Positions 32,068-41,700 of a DNA stretch of 64,000 nucleotides are shown here, in pieces. Source of the stretch: Reticulitermes speratus (Eukaryota > Arthropoda > Insecta > Blattodea > Rhinotermitidae); assembly GCA_021186555.1 (NCBI GenBank), contig JAJKFL010000014.1:43360700-43424699 (forward strand), written 5' to 3'. Made by a program: the position numbers and the translations under genes. The notes beneath the pieces were generated by a model that searched no databases, was not told the origin of the DNA, and worked only from the letters and a program-made list of their open reading frames with translations. Within the stretch, counting starts at the first letter, position 1. The number at the start of each line of letters is the position of its first letter.

Positions 32068-32354
32068 CAACTCACAACACTCAGTCCAACAAAATGCACT
32101 ATATTGTTTCCAGACATTTTATATCACGTTGAACACTGCTACATGTTTCGATCCCTTATGTGATCATCATCAGGGAATCACACTAAAGTAACACTTCACA
32201 AAACCGAACTAGCAATCCATGTACACAAGAAATGGTGTAAAAATTCGACCACTTAAAATGTAGACTTTTGTTGTATAACGGATTCTGGTACACTGGAAAT
32301 TATGGTAAAACATTAAATTAATTACAATGTAATTGGACTGAGTGTTGTGAGTTA
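32068..32354 (-). mobile_element. Element with 21-bp terminal inverted repeats and a ribozyme-like motif
   Basis: AACTCACAACACTCAGTCCA at the left is matched by its complement at 32333-32354 (perfect over about 21 bp). A hammerhead-like motif lies near the left end on the minus strand. The interior is AT-rich and non-coding. No clear target duplication. Probably a Penelope-like derivative whose inner arms have diverged or been deleted. Confidence 0.6.
32137..32177 (-). ncRNA. Hammerhead-ribozyme-like motif
   Basis: Minus strand: core CTGATGA (32167-32173), stem II GATC/GATC, GAAA, ACATGT, A at the cleavage position. Stem I (TTCC against GCAG) does not pair, so self-cleavage of this copy is doubtful. 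Confidence 0.5.
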
Positions 32355-32439
32355 ATTATCTACAATGCACGGAATGAACATTATAAAATCCGACAGAATG
32401 TAGTCTGGTGCAGTTAGGATATTCAGACTTGCCAGAGGA

Positions 32440-32520
32440 AAGAGGGCGAAATGTTCATCCGAAACGTCGGCAAATTTAATGCTCTTCCGGATATCGGAAA
32501 ATATTGGGCAGAAAAAAAGT
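32440..32520 (+). mobile_element. Patchwork of ribozyme-element and SINE-A 3' ends
   Basis: TCATCCGAAACGTCGGCAAA resembles the GAAACGTCGG end of the ribozyme family. It is followed by AATGCTCTTCCGGATATCGG and ATTGGGCAG, the SINE-A 3' end. Confidence 0.4.
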
Positions 32521-32667
32521 TTATGTTTTTCCTCTTTAATGGGTTAAAGCGTAAAACCAAGTGTCCTCGCGCCAATTTCACGCATCCATAGACAGAAATT
32601 TTTATAATTGTCGCGGTAAATTTGGCCTTCTGCTTAATTAGCATTTCGACACGCGTTACTACTCTCG

Positions 32668-32775
32668 GAAAAGAGAAGATACTGTAAATTGAAAGAGGAA
32701 GCACTAGATCGCACTCTGTGGAGAACTCGCTTTGGAAGAGTCTATGAACCTGTCGTAAGACAGATTGCAGAATGA
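32668..32775 (+). pseudogene. LINE-2 endonuclease/reverse transcriptase, last 35 codons
   Basis: The frame reads EKRRYCKLKEEALDRTLWRT, then RFGRVYEPVVRQIAE and a stop. It is the same C-terminus as at 50400-50489 with five substitutions. Only the extreme 3' end is present. Confidence 0.8.
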
Positions 32776-32865
32776 ATACTAATCTCGGCGCTAAGATAAT
32801 GAATGCTAATTGCATGCTTCGGCCTTTTTAGCAGCGAGGAAGAAGCCCATGTTACGTAATGTGAC

Positions 32866-33672
32866 GGAAGGCTAGATTGTCTGCAGAGCCGTCTGGACGG
32901 AAGGCTAGATTGTCTGCAGAGCCGTCTGGACGGAAGGCTAGATTGTCTGCAGAGCCGTCTGGACGGAAGGCTAGATTGTCTGCACAGCCGGTCTGGACGG
33001 AAGGCTGGATTGTCTGCAGAGCCGTCTGGACGGAAGGCTGGATTGTCTGCAGAGCCGGTCTGGACGGAAGGCTGGATTGTCTGCAGAGCCGGTCTGGACG
33101 GAAGGCTGGATTGTCTGCAGAGCCGGTCTGGACGGAAGGCTGGATTGTCTGCAGAGCCGGTCTGGACGGAAGGCTGGATTGTCTGCAGAGCCGGTCTGGA
33201 CGGAAGGCTGGATTGTCTGCAGAGCCGGTCTGGACGGAAGGCTGGATTGTCTGCAGAGCCGGTCTGGACGGAAGGCTGGATTGTCTGCAGAGCCGGTCTG
33301 GGCGGAAGGCTAGATTGTCTGCAGAGCCGTCTGGACGGAAGGCTGGATTGTCTGCAGAGCCGTCTGGACGGAAGGCTGGATTGTCTGCAGAGCCGTCTGG
33401 CCGGAAGGCTGGATTGTCTGCAGAGCCGTCTGGACGGAAGGCTGGATTGTCTGCAGAGCCGTCTGGACGGAAGGCTGGATTGTCTGCAGAGCCGTCTGGA
33501 CGGAAGGCTGGATTGTCTGCAGAGCCGGTCTGGACGGAAGGCTGGATTGTCTGCAGAGCCGTCTGGACGGAAGGCTGGATTGTCTGCAGAGCCGTCTGGA
33601 CGGAAGGCTGGATTGTCTGCAGAGCCGGTCTGGACGGATGGCTAGATTGTCTGCAGAGCCGGTCTGGACGCT
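32866..33672 (+). repeat. 33/34-bp minisatellite derived from SINE-C, about 24 copies
   Basis: The unit is GTCTGGACGGAAGGCTGGAT then TGTCTGCAGAGCC, with a 34-bp form having GCCGG. The GCAG...CCGTCCAGACCGG part on the minus strand is the SINE-C sequence just downstream of the tRNA head, and a SINE-C head directly adjoins the array at 33673-33765. The 350- and 400-codon frames are repeat products. Confidence 0.97.
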
Positions 33673-33765
33673 GCAGGAAAGACAAAAATCTTTCCGCCCT
33701 GCCGGGGATCGAACTTTCAGCTCCTCGCCTCTTTATTGTAGTGACTGAGATACCCCGGAATTTTA
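33673..33765 (-). mobile_element. SINE-C tRNA-like head feeding the 33/34-bp array
   Basis: The minus strand reads CCGGGGTATCTCAGTCACTA, then AGTTCGATCCCCGGCAGGGC, GGAAAGATTTTTGTC and GCGTCCAGACCGG, which is SINE-C order. The body beyond this point has been replaced by tandem units. Confidence 0.78.
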
Positions 33766-33766
33766 T

Positions 33767-33836
33767 TCGCATATATATATGTATATACATATATATATAT
33801 GTATATACATATATATATATGTATATACATACATTC
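33767..33836. repeat. 24-bp AT-rich repeat, about 3 copies
   Basis: CATATATATATGTATATA recurs. It is palindromic and low complexity. Confidence 0.93.
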
Positions 33837-33959
33837 ACGTACATAAGGCGACGGGGCGTATTAAGGACTACAGCTGTAAGGGAAGTCCCGTCGGATGTAG
33901 CTTTCTTCACGATGAAGATGACGCGGTAGGTGCGGACACGTGCAGCGTTCTGTGCCAGG

Positions 33960-34168
33960 TGTGGGTAAGATCTGCGCTCTTCTGGGATGTTACGCAGCGT
34001 TGGGTGGTAGTTCTGTACCGACGTTTCGGGACAACTTATCGGTCCCATCTTCAAGGGTCAAGAATTCCAAGAAGAACGTCGTCGGTACAGAACTACCAGA
34101 CGACCCCGCGTAACATCCCAGAAGAGCCCAGATGTCATCTACATCGCGGCGGAAGCCTGAAATCACGG
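33960..34168 (+). mobile_element. Inverted-arm ribozyme-type element 3 (Penelope-like)
   Basis: The left arm TCTTCTGGGATGTTACGC to CCGACGTTTCGGG and a right arm ending GCGTAACATCCCAGAAGA face each other, followed by the tail ATCGCGGCGGAAGCCTGAAA only on the right. The left arm keeps the hammerhead-like hairpin (GATGGGACC ... GTCCCGAAACGTC) with an altered core (CTTGAAGA); the right arm has lost it. GGTGTG on both sides may be a short target duplication. The minus-strand frame reads YRRFGTTYRSHLQGSR-like sequence. Confidence 0.7.
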
Positions 34169-34305
34169 TGTGCCTAGTGTCTATGCGTGCTTATGATCTG
34201 CATTAGCATCTAATTTCAAATACCCAATTCATTATTATCGCTGTCCAATCTAAAGCTTAAGCAATACTCACACAGTTGCCTTGTTACTTTACATTCAATC
34301 ATCTA

Positions 34306-34857
34306 TTTTCATATAGCAATTCGTGACCTTACATTGACTAGTGTATAGCAATTCGTGACCTTACATTGACTAGTGTATAGCAATTCGTGACCTTACATTG
34401 ACTAGTGTATAGCAATTCGTGACCTTACATTGACTAGTGTATAGCAATTCGTGACCTTACATTGACTAGTGTATAGCAATTCGTGACCTTACGTTGACTA
34501 GTGTATAGCAATTCGTGACTTTACATTGACTAGTGTATAGCAATTCGTGACCTTACATTGACTAGTGTATAGCAATTCGTGACCTTACATTGACTAGTGT
34601 ATAGCAATTCGTGACCTTACATTGACTAGTGTATAGCAATTCGTGACCTTACATTGACTAGTGTATAGCAATTCGTGACCTTACATTGACTAGTGTATAG
34701 CAATTCGTGACCTTACGTTGACTAGTGTATAGCAATTCGTGACCTTACATTGACTAGTGTATAGCAATTCGTGACCTTACGTTGACTAGTATATAGCAAT
34801 TCGTGACCTTACATTGACTAGTGTATAGCAATTCGTGACCTTACATTGACTAGTATA
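34306..34857 (+). repeat. 32-bp minisatellite, about 17 copies
   Basis: The unit is GTATAGCAATTCGTGACCTT then ACATTGACTAGT. A few copies have ACGTTG. Very homogeneous. Confidence 0.98.
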
Positions 34858-34933
34858 GTTCGCGCCTTATAATTACGCGTGACTTCCATGCTATTTTTAC
34901 AGATTGTGGGAAGCTAAAAGATAAGACTAGGGT

Positions 34934-35121
34934 GTGTTTCGACAAATGTACACCCTTTATTATCTGTTATTTAATACAGTTTATATTAAAAATAATCCGA
35001 CATGTTTAGAACTACGTGACAGTTCATCCTCAGGGACTCAATAATTGAGTCATGTTGGACTATTTTTAATATAAACTGTACTAAATAACAGGTAATAAAG
35101 GGTGTACATTTGTCGGGACAC
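34934..35121 (-). mobile_element. Inverted-arm ribozyme-type element 4 (Penelope-like)
   Basis: The arms GACAAATGTACACCCTTTAT, TATCTGTTATTTAATACAG, TTTATATTAAAAATAATCC (34941-35000) and their complement (35048-35115) face each other. The hammerhead-like part is present only in the left arm. One arm of the same family is at 17041-17150. Confidence 0.75.
34995..35037 (-). ncRNA. Hammerhead-like motif with broken core
   Basis: Minus strand: stem I TCC/GGA, core CTGAGGA (35027-35033), stem II GAAC/GTTC, but TAAA replaces GAAA. C at the cleavage position. Expected to be inactive. Confidence 0.55.
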
Positions 35122-35820
35122 GATTTTATATAATCAAGAAAATGTACGGTACAAATAACATACACTAAGGTGTCTTTTAATTGCATAGAAATTACACTAA
35201 CATCCATAAAAATTTCAGCTGTTTCAAACATTTTTATGAGGGACACAGAGGCAAGATTTTGGTTTCATGAGCATATTACTTTACTTAACTTTCAAAGCAC
35301 AGAGTTGTAGTTTGTACTTCACAGAAGTCAAGCAGTCTTCTTTAGAACGGCCAAACAATTAATGTTGTTTAGGGAAATAATATATGTTGATTGTTAGAGT
35401 CGTACGGAACGCATGTTGTAAAAATGCAGAGTTTTTGTATTGTATGTCTTCCAATAAAGGTTTTATTCAGAACTAATAGGAGGCAACGTAGTTCGCAGTG
35501 CACTGAATTTCGTAGGGAGACAAATATGCAGTTTGTATACAGGATCCCATTGTTATAACAACAATGTTTTGGGAATGAAATTGGCAACAATAGTGCAAAC
35601 TATTTTTTAAAATACTTAAAGTCTTTAACAATGTAATATTATAGAATACTTCTACTGACAAAACTCGACGTGTGTTGACTTCTGTTACGTCAGGTTACGT
35701 TCAGTAAGGTGCAGTAGAAGGTAATGCTGTCCCCGTGAACGCTAGGCATGTTGATTGTTAGAGTCCTACGGAACGCATGTTGTAAAAATGCAAAACTTTT
35801 GTATTGTAGTGAAAATAATG
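35122..35820. other. No gene; one 61-bp direct duplication
   Basis: ATGTTGATTGTTAGAGTCGT to TTTTTGTATTGTA at 35384-35444 recurs at 35748-35808 with about five differences. The intervening 300 bp is AT-rich and without a convincing frame. Confidence 0.6.
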
Positions 35821-35824
35821 CAAT

Positions 35825-36396
35825 ATTGTCCCTGTAAAGCACATGAAGACAACAGGAGGAGTGGAGATATAACTCCACACTTTCGTAAACCGTGCGCTAG
35901 ATAATGTGAGCAGGCTGCTTCATACACCAGTCGCTTTACCGTGGGGGAATGAGCCCCCGGTTCGCTTCGAGTAGGAGACTGATTGGGCACCGGTATGGTC
36001 TAGACCAGCGGTCACCAAACGGTGGTCCGCGAGAAAATTTTGGTGGTCCGTGGAGAAATTTGGACATTATTTGCAATTTTTATGTTTATTATACTTATTT
36101 CAAACAAGCAGCAACAAATATCACACTAATAATTTTGTTATAATTAAACAAGTGCATTTCATATTAATAAAATGGAAATTTTATGATCATTATTTTATAG
36201 ATGTTTGTACCTTTTTAAAAAAATTCATGTTAGTGGTCCGCGGGATTCAAAATTGTGAGTTTTGTGGTCCGTGAGGTCCGAATGGTTGGCGACCGCTGGT
36301 CTAGACATAAGCCTCTTGCTTCTGCCAGCAACCCAGCCACAATTCCTCGGACTTAAAGCCCGTAGACTGGCTTTCAACTGACTGAGCTATTCCGGT
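35825..36396 (-). mobile_element. SINE-C, minus strand, split by a hAT MITE
   Basis: 35825-36005 holds the 3' half (GGAGTTATATCTCCAC; GGTAAAGCGACTGGTG; GTGCCCAATCAG). 36307-36396 holds the head on the far side (CCGGAATAGCTCAGTCAG on minus). The two parts are contiguous once 36006-36306 is removed, so the DNA transposon inserted after this SINE. Confidence 0.8.
36006..36298. mobile_element. hAT-type MITE, 293 bp, with 8-bp target duplication
   Basis: Terminal inverted repeats begin CAGCGGTCACCAAACGG and, on the other strand, CAGCGGTCGCCAACC. The target duplication GTCTAGAC is exact at 35998-36005 and 36299-36306 and fits the hAT preference for sites centred on TA. GGTCCGCGAG and GTGGTCCG motifs repeat inside. 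AT-rich core, no transposase. Confidence 0.9.
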
Positions 36397-36430
36397 TCTC
36401 TTTATATTAGAATCATCACTGCTTTTGAAG

Positions 36431-36712
36431 GGGCCGCGATAGCTCAGTCGGTATAGCGACTCGCTACAGCTGGACGATCCAGGGATCGAATCCCGGTGAG
36501 AGCGAGATTTTCCGCAGCCGTCCAGACCGGCCCTGGGGCCTACCCATCCTCCTGTACAATGGATACCGGGTCTCTTTCCCGGGGGTAAAGCGGCCGGGGC
36601 GTGGCGTTGACCACCGACCCCCATCTAGCGCCGAGGTTAAAGAAAGAGTACAGCTATACCTCTACTCCCCCTCTGGGCCTTCGTGGCCTGTTCTAGGGTG
36701 AGCTTTACCTGT
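36431..36712 (+). mobile_element. SINE-C, full length, reference copy
   Basis: Head GGGCCGCGATAGCTCAGTCG, B-box GGATCGAATCCC, body CCGTCCAGACCGGCCCTGGG, GGGGTAAAGCGGCCGGGGCG and GGTTAAAGAAAGAGTACAGC, ending GGGTGAGCTTTACCTGT. Flanked by a perfect 13-bp duplication ACTGCTTTTGAAG at 36418-36430 and 36713-36725, showing insertion as a 282-bp unit. Confidence 0.95.
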
Positions 36713-36801
36713 ACTGCTTTTGAAGTGGTTAAAAAAGAAAAATTTCAACATATAACCGTTTTAGATAGCTTTGATAAATGTGGCTTTGGACTAGACAGAT
36801 A

Positions 36802-36879
36802 CAGGGCATACACAAAATAATGGTGCGGTTTTAATAGTGTTCACTATTAAAACCGCACCATTATTTTGTGTATGCCCTG
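36802..36879. mobile_element. Palindromic mariner-type MITE, copy 2 (78 bp)
   Basis: CAGGGCATACACAAAATAAT to its complement, with TA on both sides. The stem is perfect over about 38 bp and has almost no loop. Confidence 0.92.
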
Positions 36880-37483
36880 TATATTCTTGTGTGTCGGCAA
36901 TTTAAGGACCAGACGTGGACTGTTGCCTTGTGGTCAGCCGTGTGCCTCTTCTGCTGTAGGGTAAGGTTAGCTTTCATTTATGGAAATTGAGCCGAGCAAT
37001 TCTCAACGCGTTATTGCTAATAAACTTTCCTGTTTATTACATCATCATCTGAGCGCCAACCGCTTCGTTCTATCCACGTGCTCCATCTGCTTTTACCTTA
37101 GGATCATTACGATGCCTTCTTTTGGGAACACTGCGTATGTCAAAAAAAATTAATTTCTGGGCCTCGGCCTGTAACAACAGACGCCCATAAAATAAAAGGA
37201 AAGTTATTTTATTTTCATTCAAAGTAATTTCTTCTCTCTGAAACATATTTTTTGTATATTTCTAAAATTTGCACACTAAGGTCGTGTTATTCACCCAAAA
37301 CAACTGTATTTAATACGGCAGTGGCGGTTTTTCTGGCTTTCTCGACAGATGGGCGATGCAGAAAATGTTACTCTGTTCTTCGCTAGAGGCAGAGATGTCT
37401 CAGTTCATCGCCAAGTTTAGAAAAATTTTTGGTCCCATTTAACATCTATTCAACGAGCACTGGGGGTTCTTTCATTGGAAGTA
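36880..37483. other. No gene recognised
   Basis: Unique-looking sequence with short frames only. Confidence 0.5.
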
Positions 37484-37700
37484 CAGTAGAACCCCCCGTA
37501 TCCGCGGTTTAAGTAATCCGCGTTTTACCGCGGCTCGAAAATATTAAATGTAAAATTCCAGAAATAAACAATTCATAAGTTTCAAATTATGTTATGAGAT
37601 TTTGCGCTGGAGGTGTTTTGTGATTTTGGAACTTTATGCACGCTCAAACAACCATTTCCACAATACACAATATTACAAAAGCGAGCTTCTCTGACTGATA
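37484..37700 (+). mobile_element. pogo/Tigger-like DNA transposon, one end
   Basis: After a TA, CAGTAGAACCCCCCGTATCC then GCGGTTTAAGTAATCCGCG is a terminal-repeat-like start. It continues GCGGCTCGAAAATATTAAAT then TCCAGAAATAAACAATTCAT, which I recall as conserved in Tigger-type elements of other animals. No matching second end was found by 38.3 kb, so this is a fragment. The family assignment is from memory. Confidence 0.6.
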
Positions 37701-38265
37701 AATATTTATAACCGTTGTTTGAGAGTATCCACAACAAATATGGTCCCTAATCGTAAGAAAATAGTTGCAGACAAATGTTTACAAAAAGGGTTCACAGTTT
37801 ATCCATTATTATATTTTGCATCAGTGTCTTACAGGTTGTGATATAGTTAAACTAACCACATTCCTTTATCAAGACGTACGAGTTTAATGTGCAGTGCAAA
37901 TTCAACGCTTATTTTACCCTTTTTCACCTCAACTAAATCTTTTAATTTCTAGTTGAACATTGGTTGACTGATTTTACAAACATTATTGAAAGTTTCTTGA
38001 AATTTTTCTAATAACCGAAGTATTAACAACAATTCGGCATTTACCGAATTCTCTTTTTTACAAATTTAATGATTAAAATAATGCACTATTTAACACAATA
38101 ATAATTAATATGACTATTTACCTATTTGTTTACACATAATTAGTTCTTGATAATTAACTACTTCCGACTAACGTAATCAACCGGCAAGATATGGGAAGGC
38201 TTCTGGAAGATCATCTATACTTTACATTTTGGCCCACATCCAGTTTAGCAGGCCTGTTACATAAA
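37700..38265. other. No gene recognised
   Basis: AT-rich sequence; the left part may be interior of the pogo-like element. Confidence 0.5.
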
Positions 38266-38266
38266 T

Positions 38267-39045
38267 ACACTGTGTGGGCAGAACGTAGAATTTGTGAATG
38301 TTAAACGTATTGATATATAAATATTCAGTCCGTACCGCGCAGTAAACACACTCCGTCTCAGTTATACAAACCAGTCAGTTAATGTTGTACAGTGAAATAA
38401 TGGCTGTTTGTTCTGAGATCCACACAAAACACATAAATACAGTCCGTACCGCGCAGTAAACACACTCCGTCTCAGTTATACAAACCAGTCAGTTAATGTT
38501 GTACAGTGAAATAATCGCTGTTTGTTCTGAGATCCACACAAAACACATAAATACAGTCCGTACCGCGCAGTAAACACACTCCGTCTCAGTTATACAAACC
38601 AGTCAGTTAATGTTGTACAGTGAAATAATCGCTGTTTGTTCTGAGATCCACACAAAACACATAAATACAGTCCGTACCGCGCAGTAAACACACTACGTCT
38701 CAGTTATACAAACCAGTCAGTTAATGTTGTACAGTGAAATAATCGCTGTTTGTTCTGAGATCCACACAAAACACATAAATACAGTCCGTACCGCGCAGTA
38801 AACACACTACGTCTCAGTTATACAAACCAGTCAGTTAATGTTGTACAGTGAAATAATCGCTGTTTGTTCTGAGATCCACACAAAACACATAAATACAGTC
38901 CGTACCGCGCAGTAAACACACTACGTCTCAGTTATACAAACCAGTCAGTTAATGTTGTACAGTGAAATAATCGCTGTTTGTTCTGAGATCCACACAAAAC
39001 ACATAAATACACTGTGTGGGCAGAACGTAGAATTTGTGAATGTTA
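38267..39045 (-). repeat. 114-bp satellite, third array, inverted, 6 units, both edges kept
   Basis: Six very similar minus-strand units lie between 38320 and 39010. The right side ends TACACTGTGTGGGCAGAACG then TAGAATTTGTGAATG, the family left edge. The left side holds the right edge (AATATTCAGTCCGTACCGCG) directly next to another copy of the left edge at 38267-38312. So this locus has the order edge, edge, array, edge. Confidence 0.96.
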
Positions 39046-39820
39046 AACCTGGCGGTACATATATTAACCAATGTATTTTAGAGGGTTAAGGAAGGAAAGC
39101 ATGTCTTAGCCTCGTTACCATATGGCACATAACTTATGTGTGACAGTCGGTGTGTTTCAAGTTGCAGCCTAATACATGTCCTTAATACGGTTTACGTGCT
39201 CTCGTAACGTGTGTTGCGCTCTGTGATAAAACTCTATGCCGACGCCGCAAACGGCAATAACGGAAGGACATTAGTTTATAGCTGCGAGGCAATAAACATC
39301 CTTCAGCCGTTACAAATTTGTTTTTATTCCTTGGAGGAGATTCCCTTATAGTCTGCCGTCCTGAGCTCCTAGAATAACAGCCCCAATTTCAAAATTGCAA
39401 GTATTTATAAGGCAATGGAAACTACATGTGCCACTTAAGTACAATTAACTAAACCGACATTTTGCCTCAGGAATTTATTTGTCACTTCCGTTTGGTTCTC
39501 AGAAAGAACAGGTTTTTTTTTTTTAACCTAAACATTAGGACACTAATCCTGTTGATTTAGATATGTTATGTTTTCTTGGAGGTAGGAATGCGCGATTAGC
39601 AATTCATTCAAACAGTTTTGCTTTACGAAGCACTAGGTCCCTCTCGCAACGTCACTCTACAATATTACGTTGGCCCGATGTTGTGTTTCCGCGTCACTGC
39701 GCGATACCAGCAAGGTTATTTGTAACTCCGTGAAGAGAAAAGCCGATGGTTGCTCAGCTTGTTAAGAAATTCTCCACTTTTTTTTACAGTCAGCTTATCC
39801 TGAAGAAGCAGGGCCCACTC
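39046..39820. other. No gene recognised
   Basis: Unique-looking; poly-T run near 39511-39525. Confidence 0.5.
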
Positions 39821-39822
39821 CT

Positions 39823-39857
39823 CACACTCACACTCACACTCACACTCACACTCACAA
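39823..39857 (+). repeat. CACACT hexanucleotide microsatellite
   Basis: About six CACACT units. Confidence 0.95.
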
Positions 39858-39873
39858 TCTTCACTTAACTAAA

Positions 39874-39980
39874 GGTAAAGCAATCCCATTAGAGACCTGG
39901 ACAGGCCTTTAGGGTTCCAGGAGGTTGAGGCTCCCAGATTTATAGACAATTAGCACATGAAAGTGGTAAGGTTGTCAGCA
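39874..39980 (-). mobile_element. SINE-B 3' fragment
   Basis: AAAGCAATCCCATTAGAGAC then CAGGAGGTTGAGGCTCCCAG matches the 3' 100 bp of the minus-strand SINE-B at 18225. The 5' part is absent. Confidence 0.85.
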
Positions 39981-40054
39981 TCTAATTCTGTATACATGTT
40001 AATACAGAAGTAACAAGTTATTTGAAACTGAAAGTTTTCTCTTTAGTCGATATA

Positions 40055-40132
40055 CAGGGCATACACAAAAGAATGGTGCGGTTTTAATAGTGAACACTAT
40101 TAAAACCGCACCATTCTTTTGTGTACGCCCTG
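40055..40132. mobile_element. Palindromic mariner-type MITE, copy 3 (78 bp)
   Basis: CAGGGCATACACAAAAGAAT to its complement, TA on both sides, perfect stem except one G:T. It lies next to a LINE-1 fragment. Confidence 0.92.
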
Positions 40133-40135
40133 TAC

Positions 40136-40195
40136 ATAAATTTCTTACCTCTCCAATGCGTGCTACATATGCTGCCCATGCCACCGTCCTTTGCT
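40136..40195 (-). pseudogene. LINE-1 fragment
   Basis: The minus-strand frame MAWAAYVARIGEV matches the MRWAGHVARMG block. It is continuous in frame with translated MITE sequence, which suggests that the MITE inserted into the LINE. Confidence 0.6.
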
Positions 40196-40269
40196 TGGTA
40201 ACTGCAACTGGGTGAAAAATATGAAACGTGACTCTACTGATTGTGCAGCGTATTTATACGTTTTGCAAA

Positions 40270-40510
40270 TCCCAGTAGCCGCGCGGTCTAAGGCGTGGGT
40301 CTGCGGCCGTTCGCTTGCTGGGATTGCGGGTTCGAATCCCGCCTAGGGCATGGGTGTCTGTGTCTTGTGAGTGTTGTGTGTTGTCAGGTAGAGGTCTCTG
40401 CGACGGGCTGATCACTCGTCCAGAGGAGTCCTACCGAGTGTGGTGTGTCTGAGTGTGATCGTGAAGCCTCGATAATGGGTAGGCCCTGGCCCACTGGGGG
40501 GGGGGGGGTT
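40270..40510 (+). mobile_element. SINE-D, best copy
   Basis: Head CCCAGTAGCCGCGCGGTCTA then AGGCGTGGG (A-box-like), B-box GGTTCGAATCCCGCC, body GTGTTGTGTGTTGTCAGGTA, GAGTGTGATCGTGAAGCCTC and end GGCCCACTGGGG. Followed by a G run. Three more copies are at 51405, 52471 and 59968. Confidence 0.92.
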
Positions 40511-41700
40511 GCACGTTTTTTACTTTTTTTATTTATATATATATATATTTATTTCCCTTTGTGATTTATTTAATGACGCCCTCAGTTACCAAAGCCATAC
40601 AGTGAAGAAAGGCACAATGGTGAAATAAAAAAGGTTTGAATGGAAAGGTTTGTGACCCCATTTGAGGTACAGTCGAGTAATTGGCATGGCATTAATGAAG
40701 AAATCGGCCAGAACCTGTCAGCATAGCCCGAGTTTAGACCTGAACTTGAAACTGGCAAGCAAGATAGGTAGTCATGCCAAAGCGACATTCATACTGCAAC
40801 TTATTGCCACTACGATAACCTGCTCAATCCCTCCAGTTCATTACTGCGTGCCGCTAAATACGTCCATGTGCCTTCGTACACCAACACATTTGATAACTTA
40901 AAACCGGTTTAGTGTTTTGAAGATCGACGTTTAGCTAAGTTTTATATAAAGTTGCAGTTTGTACCGCACAGAGAACTCCCGTCTTCATTATGAACAGCGA
41001 TCAGTTCGTACTGCATGGGGAAAGGTCGTTATGTATTGTAAGAATTGAGTGCAAGACATGAACAAAATGTGCGGACAAAATGCAGATTTCCTTAATGGTG
41101 CAATGGACGGTATATATACTTACCACTCGGTATTAAACTGACAAGGATCGATTTATTAGGTGCCTGTGAAAACTACGAAAAGCGACTGTGAGCTTCCTCA
41201 TGTCTGTCTGTCTGTCCGCATGGAACAACTCGTCTCCCAATGGACGGATATTTATGAAATGTTATATTTGTGTATATTTTGAAAATCTGTCGAGAAAATT
41301 CAAGTTTCATTAAAGTCTGACAAGAATAGCAACACTTTACATGAAGACCTATGTACATTTATGATAATATCTCGCTGGATTCTTCTTAAAATGAGAAATG
41401 TTTCAGACAAAAGTTGTAGAGAAAATCAAAACACACATTTTATGTTCAATAACCTTTTTCCGAAAATCGTGCCGTTTATGAGATAATGTGGAAAAATATG
41501 GTACAGCCAGACAGGCCACAGATGACAATATAATACGGCGCATGCGCTTTGCATGCTGGATAACTAAGGCTACAGACACCCACTCAGAATATGTAATACT
41601 TATTGCTTTTCCACCACAACAATGCTTACGCGAACGCGCCTCATTGTTACGTTTTTAAGTATATTGCCTGTCTTCTCTAAGTTTTGCAGCGAGTTCTAGA
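40511..41700. other. No gene recognised
   Basis: Contains an AT run near 40535-40550, a weak minus-strand satellite-like piece near 40948-41000 (TGTACCGCACAGAGAACTCC) and a GTCT run near 41200. No convincing coding frame. Confidence 0.45.

Noticed and set aside
32852-34054. 400-codon minus-strand open frame
   Set aside because: Consists of the SINE-derived 33/34-bp array, an AT microsatellite and part of an inverted ribozyme-type element.
40270-40345. tRNA gene at the SINE-D head
   Set aside because: A- and B-box-like sequences are present, but the cloverleaf is imperfect and the sequence continues into a repeated body with other copies in the window.
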